21,846 nt of DNA, taken from contig DAPT01000011.1 of NCBI GenBank assembly GCA_002502215.1, positions 1-21,846 of the forward strand, in the 5' to 3' direction. The stretch is from Euryarchaeota archaeon UBA124 (GTDB lineage: Archaea > Thermoplasmatota > Poseidoniia > Poseidoniales > Poseidoniaceae). The stretch's first letter is position 1. Every line of letters begins with the position of its first letter. This document shows positions 1 through 7,675 of the stretch, piece by piece. Position numbers and translations under genes: made by a program. The notes below the pieces were generated by a model, which saw only the letters and a program-made list of their open reading frames with translations, had not been told where the DNA came from and did no database searches.

Positions 1-1
1 C

Positions 2-3000
2 CAACCAACCTTGGTCGACGCGTTCAATGAATACATCCCAGACAACGGTGAAGGCGTCGTTGAAGTTCCGCTTGCTGTCGAGGCACAAACGTCGGGACGC
101 GTGAAGATAACCAACATCGACATCGCATACAAAATGAACACACACGCGATAAGCGCAACGTTTGAGGGCGGTATGGCTGCACCCGACGGCATTGCACGAA
201 ATTTGATTGTGAAGGTTGCACACGGTGATGAGGTCAACTTTGTTACGGAAGTCACCGTATCCCTAAACAACTCTCACGGTGAAAATCCTACATTCAAGTG
301 GCAACAAGGTGATTCCTGCAGCACACTAAGCGATGCAAGCGGTATCGTTGCCTTCGATACTGCAAATTGCACTTCAACAATTGATGCGAACGACGTTCGT
401 ACAATCCGCATCCCAACCACAGTCGATTGGAGTTGGGATGACGAAGCTGCCACAGAAGCCCTCCTCACCGTTAAGGATTCCTTAGGGACTGCGGTTGACA
501 ATTGGCAGACTGAAAACATGCGTCTACGTGTAGAAAATGACATCCAGCTAGATGGGATGCAAGTATTCGATGAAACCGGTCGCCAACTCTTTGCACAAGA
601 TTGGGTTCGTGGCGGGCAAAACCTGTCGTTCCTCGGGAAGATTCACTTCGAATCCTCGCAACTTTCCCCGCTTTCCGGAGAGTTCGACCTTCGAGTCATT
701 GGTCAAAACGTGACCTATGATGGTGATCCTATTGGGCAACCGATGGTCCTGTCTCAGGAATCAAATCCAAACTTTGGTGCTTACAACATCACATTCACTT
801 CTCCAATTGAATCATCGCCTGGAGGAATGCTCTTTTCGGTCGAAGCTGTAAACCTACCAAACGGCTCGACATTCACCAACCCTGGGTACAACACGATTCG
901 CCTTGTCCTCGACGGAAATTCTCCATTGGTACTAGGAGTCACTCCATTTGATGGTCAAGAACGGCACGTTGGCCCACCCGCACCTGGAGGACAAGCCGTG
1001 GCTGTCAACATCCAGGACAGCGTTGACCCCCCTACCCAAATTAGTCTTCATTATTGGGTTGGCTGCAAATCAACGGTTGCAATTGGATGTCATGATTTCA
1101 ATTTCGATGGATTCCCTCAGGAAGATGAATACGCTGAGAAAATCTTGTCATCGCCAGAAACAATTAGTGGCGGACTAAACATCTTCAACGGACTTGTCGA
1201 CGATTCCATGCTCGAACATGGGCAAGTCGTCTCAATGTATGTGAGCGGTAAAGATGGGCAACAGAACCAAGTTGCCATGGGAGGAGGTCCCGTGTGTCCA
1301 CCAACACCGCAAGTATGTGGCTATGCTCCCGGCCAAGTTATGCCTGCTTGGGATGCTGATGTTTCCACATACCGTATCCGTGAGGAATTCGAACCCGTTG
1401 TTGACCTCACCAATTCCAGCATCATCGGTCACGAAGATGAGCAGCCTCTACATCCGGGTGTGATGTACACTGCTCAAGTTGTTCTTTTGGATCGAAACGG
1501 ATGGGAGGATATCCAGTTCGTGCAATTTGCTCTAGGCGAAGACGTGAACGATGATGAAACGTCGATTTTCATCCAACTCGAAGAAGATGAAAACGGAATG
1601 CCGAAAGCAAAACTCGAATCTGGAGGCGAATACATCGCTGTTTCGAATCTTTACTCTCAGGTATCGACCTTTGGCGATGACGAGAATCAATTGCTCATAC
1701 GCGCCCGCTTCCAACTCACGTGGTCTTTCCCAGAAGCGTATGACACAGATGGAACAGAACACTTCATTCCAATTCTCAAAGTTACAGACAAACCCTGCAA
1801 TGAAGGGGAGACAACGCCTTGTTTCTCCAAGATCAGTGGTTTAGGATCCAATGCCTGGAGTCTGGACAACGATTTCCGTTTCTACACTGAACCAGGTCAT
1901 ATCAAGGCTGTCGAACTACGAGACGGTACAAACCACTACAACGATGATGCCGATGAAACGCTCATCGGTAGCGGACAAGCCCTTCGTGTAACAGGACGGG
2001 TCCTGTTCAGCGAGGATGAAACACCAGCACCTCCAGGTTCATTCGATGTTGTCTTTGGAGATTTTGATCACGTATGGAGAACGTCTCCACGAGAAAACGG
2101 GGAATTTAGCCTCGACCTTCTCGTCCCTGCTGTAAACTCGGGCCGTCTTGACTTGCGTTTACAACTTGATGACTTACCTGGATTGGCACAGGATGAGACC
2201 AGTCCGTTGCCCAGAGTCCGATTTGTCGTTGACAGTTCCAATCCGACAATCCGAATGGTCATGTTGAATGAAGTCCCCGCAGGATCGCCTCTTTCAATTG
2301 GTGAGGCAAATTCATTGAGCGTCATGCTCGATACGACTGATGACAATGGATTTGATATGGACAACCCCGCTGTCCTGCATTACAGAATCCGTGCTGGTGA
2401 AGCAGAAATTTCCCGTGGCGCCACAGCTTTGCCCGAAACGACCCCGTTCGGCGACCAGTTCTTTTGGACGGGTGAAATTGATTTAACCGACATGGGTGCA
2501 ACAACCCTTCTTCCATCCTATGTCGTTGACGTTTGGGTTTCTGGTTCGGATGAAACAGGAAACCCGTTTGAAACTGCAAACAACAACATCGACGAACCAT
2601 TTGCAACATGGCCTTTGTCTCTTCTCGGTCCGAGTATTTCCTTCGATCAACCGGAAACAGAAATCAAGTGGAGAAATCCGAGTCCAATCCAAGGAGAGAC
2701 CTCAGAACTTGACATTAGTGTCCTCAACCAAGGAGGGAAGGGAGACGTTCGTTTCGTACTCCAACGCTTGGTTGAAGGAGGCAATTGGAATGAAGAGTCA
2801 AATGCATCAGAGACGGTTTTGGCTGGGATGACGGCTACCGTTTCAATTCCGGTAGTCGCGGAAGTTGAACCAGGACAATCACAATCATACCGTGTGTTGG
2901 TTCTCGTCGATGGTGTTGAGATGGATCGCTACAATGTTGATCCACTCATTGTAAAGAAACAGACTGTCCGAGATGGAGACGCTCTTGCTCAACAAGCAAG

Positions 3001-3361
3001 CGATGGACAATTTGCCATCTTCATGTATGTGGTTGCAGTGGTATCACTTTCAGCATTCTTATGGATGTTGGTTATGTACCGAAAAATGAAGTATGGCGAA
3101 GAAGAATCTGAAGTAGATCAAACCGAATCCGTCGCAGAAGAGATGGAAGCAAAGACGGTTCCTGAATTAAAGATCGAACCAATCATGCAAACCCCAAGTC
3201 CTGTACCTGCCCCAGCCCCGCAACCCGCAGCAGCTCCACTTGCCCAACCTGATCCACGTGGCATAGCACCCCTACCACCTACTGGCCTTCCTGAAGGTTG
3301 GACACAAGAGCAATGGAACCATTTCGGATGGAAATACATCGAAGGATTTTCGAAGAGATAA
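2..3361 (+). CDS. Large secreted, single-pass surface protein (5' end cut by window)
   Basis: The frame is open to the left edge, so the N-terminus and any signal peptide lie outside the window; the TTG at 11 is not a convincing start. About 1,119 residues are visible. They are acidic, rich in beta-type sequence and Asn-x-Ser/Thr sites, and have scattered paired cysteines (CPPTPQVC; CNEGETTPC), as expected of repeated Ig-like extracellular domains. The segment near 2640-2960 reads like a CARDB-type Ig fold ('SELDISVLNQGGKGDV'). One transmembrane helix follows (about 3010-3080, 'FAIFMYVVAVVSLSAFLWML'), then basic residues, an acidic stretch, a Pro/Ala-rich linker (3190-3280) and the terminal motif 'GLPEGWTQEQWNHFG'. 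Topology is therefore outside-N, inside-C. The function is unknown: adhesion, substrate binding or envelope structure are all possible. It shares a strand with the next two genes and is followed 14 nt later by the start of the next. Confidence 0.85.
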   Translation, partial: QPTLVDAFNEYIPDNGEGVVEVPLAVEAQTSGRVKITNIDIAYKMNTHAISATFEGGMAAPDGIARNLIVKVAHGDEVNFVTEVTVSLNNSHGENPTFKWQQGDSCSTLSDASGIVAFDTANCTSTIDANDVRTIRIPTTVDWSWDDEAATEALLTVKDSLGTAVDNWQTENMRLRVENDIQLDGMQVFDETGRQLFAQDWVRGGQNLSFLGKIHFESSQLSPLSGEFDLRVIGQNVTYDGDPIGQPMVLSQESNPNFGAYNITFTSPIESSPGGMLFSVEAVNLPNGSTFTNPGYNTIRLVLDGNSPLVLGVTPFDGQERHVGPPAPGGQAVAVNIQDSVDPPTQISLHYWVGCKSTVAIGCHDFNFDGFPQEDEYAEKILSSPETISGGLNIFNGLVDDSMLEHGQVVSMYVSGKDGQQNQVAMGGGPVCPPTPQVCGYAPGQVMPAWDADVSTYRIREEFEPVVDLTNSSIIGHEDEQPLHPGVMYTAQVVLLDRNGWEDIQFVQFALGEDVNDDETSIFIQLEEDENGMPKAKLESGGEYIAVSNLYSQVSTFGDDENQLLIRARFQLTWSFPEAYDTDGTEHFIPILKVTDKPCNEGETTPCFSKISGLGSNAWSLDNDFRFYTEPGHIKAVELRDGTNHYNDDADETLIGSGQALRVTGRVLFSEDETPAPPGSFDVVFGDFDHVWRTSPRENGEFSLDLLVPAVNSGRLDLRLQLDDLPGLAQDETSPLPRVRFVVDSSNPTIRMVMLNEVPAGSPLSIGEANSLSVMLDTTDDNGFDMDNPAVLHYRIRAGEAEISRGATALPETTPFGDQFFWTGEIDLTDMGATTLLPSYVVDVWVSGSDETGNPFETANNNIDEPFATWPLSLLGPSISFDQPETEIKWRNPSPIQGETSELDISVLNQGGKGDVRFVLQRLVEGGNWNEESNASETVLAGMTATVSIPVVAEVEPGQSQSYRVLVLVDGVEMDRYNVDPLIVKKQTVRDGDALAQQASDGQFAIFMYVVAVVSLSAFLWMLVMYRKMKYGEEESEVDQTESVAEEMEAKTVPELKIEPIMQTPSPVPAPAPQPAAAPLAQPDPRGIAPLPPTGLPEGWTQEQWNHFGWKYIEGFSKR

Positions 3362-3367
3362 GAGGAG
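3361..3367 (+). promoter_or_regulatory. Shine-Dalgarno site AGAGGAG for the 3376 TTG start
   Basis: AGAGGAG overlaps the last base of the preceding stop codon. It lies 8 nt before an in-frame TTG at 3376, a normal spacing. It favours this start over the longer frame from 3298, which would overlap the upstream gene by 64 nt. Confidence 0.55.
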
Positions 3368-3375
3368 TTGGCAAC

Positions 3376-3816
3376 TTGTCAGCAACAGATTCAATGGTAA
3401 CTTTGCAGGAACGAATGGTCAACTTGATTGGTCAATTGACAATGCCTGTTTCAGAGGTTGCACTCGTTTTGCAACATCACATTCAGGGATTGCTGGGTTC
3501 GCTCAATGAATATGCATCGAAAACCGGTGCTGCAATCAGTGAACGTGTCTCACAACCTTGGCCCATTGAATCGACAGGAGAAATCAATCAATCGCCTGTT
3601 GTCTTTGATGTCGAAAAAGTACTGAAGATTGTCGATCAAGATCGAATGGATATTCTCTCGACGCTTATTCGCGTCACGCTCGTTGAGATGGAGATGGATT
3701 TGGTCGAAGCCATCATCGCACTACGATCTTGGGAGCAACTCGTTCGACAGCAACTCGCAGAGGCCAAGGGTCCCGGACAATTGTTCTCACCGCTTGAGTT
3801 ACCCGATGCGTGGTAA
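3376..3816 (+). CDS. Small helical protein of unknown function
   Basis: I do not recognise a family. The product from the TTG at 3376 is 146 residues; an ATG at 3394 is the alternative start. There is no signal peptide or membrane helix. Residues of about 8-50 and 75-130 look like amphipathic helices, the second with many Leu/Val/Ile and acidic residues ('LVEMEMDLVEAIIALRSWEQ'), suggesting a helical bundle or dimer. A Pro-rich break (QPWPIES) separates the halves. It follows the large surface protein by 14 nt and precedes the lipoprotein protease by 39 nt, so cotranscription is likely. A cytoplasmic partner of the membrane protein encoded upstream is possible but is inference only. Confidence 0.65.
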   Translation: MSATDSMVTLQERMVNLIGQLTMPVSEVALVLQHHIQGLLGSLNEYASKTGAAISERVSQPWPIESTGEINQSPVVFDVEKVLKIVDQDRMDILSTLIRVTLVEMEMDLVEAIIALRSWEQLVRQQLAEAKGPGQLFSPLELPDAW

Positions 3817-3855
3817 GGTCGTGAGATTTTAGAAGAATGAGGAAGTGGGTCAGGC

Positions 3856-4644
3856 ATGGGAAACAGGCGATTGATGGGTTTTCTCCTTTCATGCCTCATG
3901 TTGTCAATACCCATGGCAGGTTGTGCGTCTGAGATTGAGAACATCTTAGGTGAAAATTGGGGCGTACCGGGAGGTTTAGCCCTCGCTTGTCTACGGGATG
4001 ATGCATACAGAGAATTGGTCATCGAAATCGATCACGCTCCCGATTACAATCCTGAATCGTCAACTGTCAGCTTGCTAAAAGAAAGGCTTGGACAAGTTTG
4101 CGATAAACCGGATGGAATTCGAATTGTTATGAATGAAGTCCAATTCTCTGAGACCACAAGCTGGACAGCGAGTAAAGTGCGTGAAATAGGTCACGATACC
4201 ATGGATTCACCTCCTCAGACCTCCGTTCTTCGGTGGCACGTAATAATGCCACAAGGAAAATACTCCGATGAAAGCGTTCTCGGTGTCGCTGTCGATGCCT
4301 CCACCATCGCTTTGTTCTCAGATTCGATTGATGATGCAACCTCAATTTTCAATCCAAGAATATCTGCTGAAGACATCGAAAACAGCGTAATGGTTCATGA
4401 GTTTGGACACCTTCTAGGCTTGGTTAATCTTGTGTACACGTCGCCTGCAGACCACGAGGACTCTGAACATCCTGGACACTCGAACAACGAGGATTCAGTC
4501 ATGTATTGGGCTGTCGAGACCGTAAGTATCAGTACATGGTTTAGCGGGGATCTTCCAACAGAATTTGACCAAGATGACCTTGACGATATGGAAGGAATGA
4601 AGAGTGGGGAATTAGCAACTTCAGACCAGTTGTGGCGTCCTTAG
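3856..4644 (+). CDS. Lipoprotein zinc metalloprotease, HExxHxxGLVN type
   Basis: The 262-residue product starts with a lipoprotein signal peptide: a hydrophobic run and a lipobox ending MAG-C with Cys23, so it is probably anchored to the outer face of the membrane. The zinc-binding and catalytic motif HEFGHLLGLVN begins at His181. It is followed by a His/Asp/Glu-rich segment (DHED, EHPGH) and a Met-turn-like SVMYWA around Met216, as in metzincin-like peptidases. The usual third ligand at the eleventh motif position is Asn191, not His or Asp. I recall a bacterial and archaeal 'membrane metalloprotease' group with GLVN followed by a later His-rich stretch and an ExCxMY turn; here the cysteines expected near that turn are serines. 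A role in digesting external protein is inferred. The stop codon overlaps the convergent gene on the other strand by 3 nt. Confidence 0.8.
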   Translation: MGNRRLMGFLLSCLMLSIPMAGCASEIENILGENWGVPGGLALACLRDDAYRELVIEIDHAPDYNPESSTVSLLKERLGQVCDKPDGIRIVMNEVQFSETTSWTASKVREIGHDTMDSPPQTSVLRWHVIMPQGKYSDESVLGVAVDASTIALFSDSIDDATSIFNPRISAEDIENSVMVHEFGHLLGLVNLVYTSPADHEDSEHPGHSNNEDSVMYWAVETVSISTWFSGDLPTEFDQDDLDDMEGMKSGELATSDQLWRP

Positions 4645-4982
4645 TTTGTCTTTGAATTGGAGACAATGATCGTAGCGTCCCTCCACGCATCGTAAATAGA
4701 CCAGAGCCAAAGTGGAATGTAGAGTACAATCGTCAATGCAAGCGGGATTTGCAAGAGTGTCCAATCGAAAGCCCGACGATGCTTTCTGTTGAAGTGTTGA
4801 CCGAGAAAGAATCCTGGTATGGCTGCTAGGAGTGCTGCTAAGATGGGTCGCAGCGCTCCCCACATACCAACTCCGAGAAATATTTCTCTCCAAATCTCAG
4901 TGACGAGATTCAACGGTTTCAATTCTGACTGACCGCTGGGAGTCATACGCTTCATGCCATGGTCCGTGTTTTGGTTTGTCAA
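4641..4982 (-). CDS. Small two-helix membrane protein
   Basis: Up to 113 residues from a TTG at 4982; in-frame ATGs at 4955 and 4946 are alternative starts and none has a clear ribosome-binding site. Two hydrophobic segments are visible: 'ALRPILAALLAAIPGFFLG' and 'LLQIPLALTIVLYIPLWLW', separated by a basic turn (HFNRKHRRAFD) that would be cytoplasmic. The pattern of glycine/basic turn followed by a helix ending in W-SIYDAWRDA resembles small TM2-like membrane proteins, whose second helix often ends in a D-A-aromatic motif. No function can be assigned. The gene is convergent with the metalloprotease (3-nt overlap) and divergent from the peptidase-NUDIX gene with only about 50 nt between starts. 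Confidence 0.6.
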   Translation of the reverse strand: MTNQNTDHGMKRMTPSGQSELKPLNLVTEIWREIFLGVGMWGALRPILAALLAAIPGFFLGQHFNRKHRRAFDWTLLQIPLALTIVLYIPLWLWSIYDAWRDATIIVSNSKTN

Positions 4983-5034
4983 TCTGTTGCCAATTTGTCA
5001 GCAAAATCAAGAACATTCACCTCTAGCCTGTACC

Positions 5035-6018
5035 ATGCCACGGGTTCTTTTAACCGGGTTCGGCCCCTTTGGAACTCACCAACAAAATCCGACTGAAACA
5101 ATTGTCAAATCCTTTCCAAGTCTGCTCCCAATCAAAAATCCATTCGGTAGAGGAGCAAGTGAGGTTTCGATTGAGAAGCACGTCCTATCTGTTGATAAAC
5201 AAGGGTCACATTGGACTGCGGATGAACTAGAACATCGAGAGTGGGATGCTATTCTTCATCTGGGTCTTTGCGGTGAATGCACTGTTCCTCGTATTGAACT
5301 TCGCGCTCAAGATCGGCTCAAGATGAAGATTCCTGATAATTCTGGACGCCAAGTGTCTGATACCGAATTAAGTGGACTTGGTGATTTGGATACTCCAGTA
5401 CCTGTAAAAAAATGGGATGTAAAGAATTGGGACGGTGAAATCGAATTGTCTTTTGATGCGGGTGAATACATTTGCAATGAGACTTATTTTAGAACACATG
5501 AGGCTCTGAACAAGCATAAATTTGCGATTCCTTGTCTCTTTCTTCACCTACCTTCCAGCGATCATATGTCGATTCACGAAGCAACAAAACTAGTTCGGAA
5601 GATGCTTGCTCACATGTTGTACAAACCCTCAATACAAGTTGCAGCGGGGATGTTTCTCTCCGAAAACGGCTTTTTGGCAATGAGACGAGGCGAAGATGAA
5701 CCCAAATCCGGAAAATGGGAATTTCCAGGAGGGACAATTGAGGCGAATGAAACCCCTGAGGCAGCCCTTCTGCGAGAATTGAGTGAGGAATTGAAGATTG
5801 AAGCAACAATCATCAAAAAATTAGGTGTATGGCAACATACCTATCCTTTTCTCCATGTTGCAATACATGGCTTCCTTGTCGAATCATCTCAACTTGAAGA
5901 CATGCAACTCACAGTCCACAGTGAAATGAAGTGGATTTCTTCACAAGAAGACCTTGAGCTCGATTGGCTAGAAGCGGACATACCAATTGTTGAGGATCTC
6001 CTAAAGATAAATTATTGA
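5035..6018 (+). CDS. pcp: Pyroglutamyl-peptidase I (C15) fused to a NUDIX hydrolase
   Basis: The 327-residue product from the ATG at 5035 has two domains. Residues 1 to about 195 match peptidase family C15, which removes N-terminal pyroglutamate: the opening 'VLLTGFGPFG..NPT', Glu81 in LGLCGE, nucleophile Cys147 in AGEYICNETYF, and His171 in FLHLPSSD, so the Glu/Cys/His set is complete. Residues of about 200-327 are a NUDIX domain of MutT type with the box G233-x5-E239-x7-R247-E-L-S-E-E252, fitting the consensus except Lys for the last Gly; such domains hydrolyse nucleoside diphosphates linked to another group, for example damaged NTPs. A longer frame from 4954 exists, but the C15 domain begins at the ATG chosen. 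There is no signal peptide, so it should act in the cytoplasm. Both domains look active; the fusion is unusual. Confidence 0.88.
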   Translation: MPRVLLTGFGPFGTHQQNPTETIVKSFPSLLPIKNPFGRGASEVSIEKHVLSVDKQGSHWTADELEHREWDAILHLGLCGECTVPRIELRAQDRLKMKIPDNSGRQVSDTELSGLGDLDTPVPVKKWDVKNWDGEIELSFDAGEYICNETYFRTHEALNKHKFAIPCLFLHLPSSDHMSIHEATKLVRKMLAHMLYKPSIQVAAGMFLSENGFLAMRRGEDEPKSGKWEFPGGTIEANETPEAALLRELSEELKIEATIIKKLGVWQHTYPFLHVAIHGFLVESSQLEDMQLTVHSEMKWISSQEDLELDWLEADIPIVEDLLKINY

Positions 6019-6524
6019 TGCCAAGTCGATGCTTCACCTGCAGCATCCATTGCAGCCAAATCGTGCAGTTGTCTAGGAACATTTTGACGTCCTGAATGCC
6101 AAGTGCATGCTTCAATCCAATCGGATAAACCAACCCCCTCGAGATGGATATCAAAGCATCCACCTAGGGGAACGTCATCAAAAGTAAATGCTATTTTCCC
6201 CGCATACGCAGCTAGACGAGAAATCTGAAACATCGTCTTGCTGTCTTGCAGATGTTGCCCCATCGCATCCATTGCTGTATCGAGAATTGTTTGTTTCCTT
6301 AATTGCTCAAGAAACGTCTCGAAAGAGAGGTGCTTGCAGACGATTTCAACATCTCTCGTGCTGGGGAATGTTTCGTTCTCGACATCCCCTATGATTGCAT
6401 CAGGGAACAATGAATGGATTGCAACTGAAACATTCACAACATCATCACCAGGTCGAATTTGGGTATGCAAGGTAACCTCGATACCTTCGTTTCGTCCGTT
6501 GTATGTCAACGGTTTCAGGTCCAT
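6012..6524 (-). CDS. UPF0201 (COG1931) family archaeal protein
   Basis: The 170-residue product resembles the archaeal UPF0201 family: 'IEVTLHTQIRPGDD' then 'VSVAIHSLFPDAII' at the start, the hallmark 'FLEQLRKQTILDTAMDAM' in the middle, and 'ISRLAAYAGKIAF' followed by 'PLGGCFDIHLEG', the last matching the family's NKQAAfvGkv-F ... LG-I pattern. The biochemical role of the family is not established as far as I know; RNA binding has been suggested for related archaeal proteins. This copy is slightly longer at both ends than typical members (about 10 residues before the conserved start and about 35 after). The last 7 nt overlap the convergent peptidase-NUDIX gene. No clear Shine-Dalgarno site precedes the ATG, and 79 nt separate it from the divergent glycosyltransferase start. 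Confidence 0.72.
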   Translation of the reverse strand: MDLKPLTYNGRNEGIEVTLHTQIRPGDDVVNVSVAIHSLFPDAIIGDVENETFPSTRDVEIVCKHLSFETFLEQLRKQTILDTAMDAMGQHLQDSKTMFQISRLAAYAGKIAFTFDDVPLGGCFDIHLEGVGLSDWIEACTWHSGRQNVPRQLHDLAAMDAAGEASTWHQ

Positions 6525-6603
6525 GGATTCAGCAAGAAGAAACCGCTTTTGAACCTACTTGTGAATGTGAAGTATCAAAACAGATTTGATTCAGTGCAAA
6601 ACA

Positions 6604-7629
6604 ATGCGAACACAGGGGCCTTGGTTAGCTACGGTTCTTCCCGTTCTAGACGAGGAGGCTCATATTGAGGCATGCTTGCGCTCCTTGCTTGATCAATCGC
6701 TCCCTTCTACGGAACACATGATTATGGTTTTTGATGGCGGTTCGAGCGATGCAACACAAGAAATTATTCGCTCAATTCAGGAGGGTTTGGACAAGGAGAA
6801 ACATCCAGTTCTGCAATTGTATGACAACCCTGAACGTTTTGTTCCTCATGCACGTAACCTCGCCCTCAAGCATCTTCCAGATAGTGTGACACATGTTCTC
6901 GAATTCAACGGCCATATCGAGGTTTATTCAAACCATCTTGAACAACTAAAATCGGCATGGAATCGATTGGAGAGTGGACATCCCAACATTGGTGGACTTG
7001 GATGTCGAGTCATTGGTGATGAGAAGCAACAAGGAAAAATTGAATCAATTCTTGACTCAACCCTAAAAAGCCCACTTGGAGGCAGTAATGGCCAATTTGC
7101 GATATTCGATCAAGAAGGGCCGACAAATGTTCCTGCTTTCGCCTTGCATCTTCGAAGTGCGCTTGAAGCCGTCAATGGTTGGGATGAATCGTTTTTGACC
7201 AGTCAAGATAGTGATTTGAGTATGCGTATGCTAAATGCGGGTTATGAGTTGTTTCGAACGCCTGAACCTCTCGTAAAAATGCGTAGAAGGACGTCGTTTA
7301 GGTCATGGTTTTTGATGAGCCATCGTTACGGGTTTTGGAGAACCAAAGTACTTCTTAAGCATCCACAACGATTTGTTCTTCGCGAGTTTCTACCATTGAT
7401 TGGTCTTTTTGCAACCACTCTTCTTCTGATGATAAGCCCAAATCTAGCATTGATACCACTCATTGCATATGGAGGCGTTCTTTTGTTGTCCGGGTTGGTG
7501 CACTTCAAAAAAGGGATTTCGCATGCCCTAGGTGTTCCATTTTCCCTTTTCTTACTTCACACAGGATTTACACTCGGACTGATCGACGGTTGCGTTCGAA
7601 AAGGCCGCGCATCTCGTGATCGAACATGA
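6604..7629 (+). CDS. Family 2 glycosyltransferase, ExoA-like, membrane-anchored
   Basis: The 341-residue product (ATG at 6604; a TTG at 6586 is possible but less likely) begins with a GT-A nucleotide-sugar fold: 'ATVLPVLDEEAHIEACLRSL', then VFDGGSSDAT, then the region of the metal-binding motif, here LEFNGHIEV. Later come 'SQDSDLSMRMLNAGYELF' and 'SHRYGFWRTKVLLKHPQR', which match the acceptor/base region and the Y-G-F-W-K-x-x-x-L-x-K-H-P segment of ExoA-type enzymes of exopolysaccharide synthesis. The C-terminus holds about three membrane helices (7380-7600), so the enzyme sits on the cytoplasmic face. The Asp expected in the 'VDGH' motif is Asn here. Likely roles are synthesis of surface glycans or glycosylated lipids; the acceptor is unknown. 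A membrane zinc-ribbon gene follows after 46 nt on the same strand. Confidence 0.82.
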   Translation: MRTQGPWLATVLPVLDEEAHIEACLRSLLDQSLPSTEHMIMVFDGGSSDATQEIIRSIQEGLDKEKHPVLQLYDNPERFVPHARNLALKHLPDSVTHVLEFNGHIEVYSNHLEQLKSAWNRLESGHPNIGGLGCRVIGDEKQQGKIESILDSTLKSPLGGSNGQFAIFDQEGPTNVPAFALHLRSALEAVNGWDESFLTSQDSDLSMRMLNAGYELFRTPEPLVKMRRRTSFRSWFLMSHRYGFWRTKVLLKHPQRFVLREFLPLIGLFATTLLLMISPNLALIPLIAYGGVLLLSGLVHFKKGISHALGVPFSLFLLHTGFTLGLIDGCVRKGRASRDRT

Positions 7630-7675
7630 AACATCCAAGGCGAATGCATAAGAAGAATGTGACAGAGTCGATGTT

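Noticed and set aside
4954..5034. Upstream extension of the peptidase-NUDIX frame (27 residues)
   Set aside because: It overlaps the start of the minus-strand gene, and the C15 domain begins exactly at the ATG at 5035.
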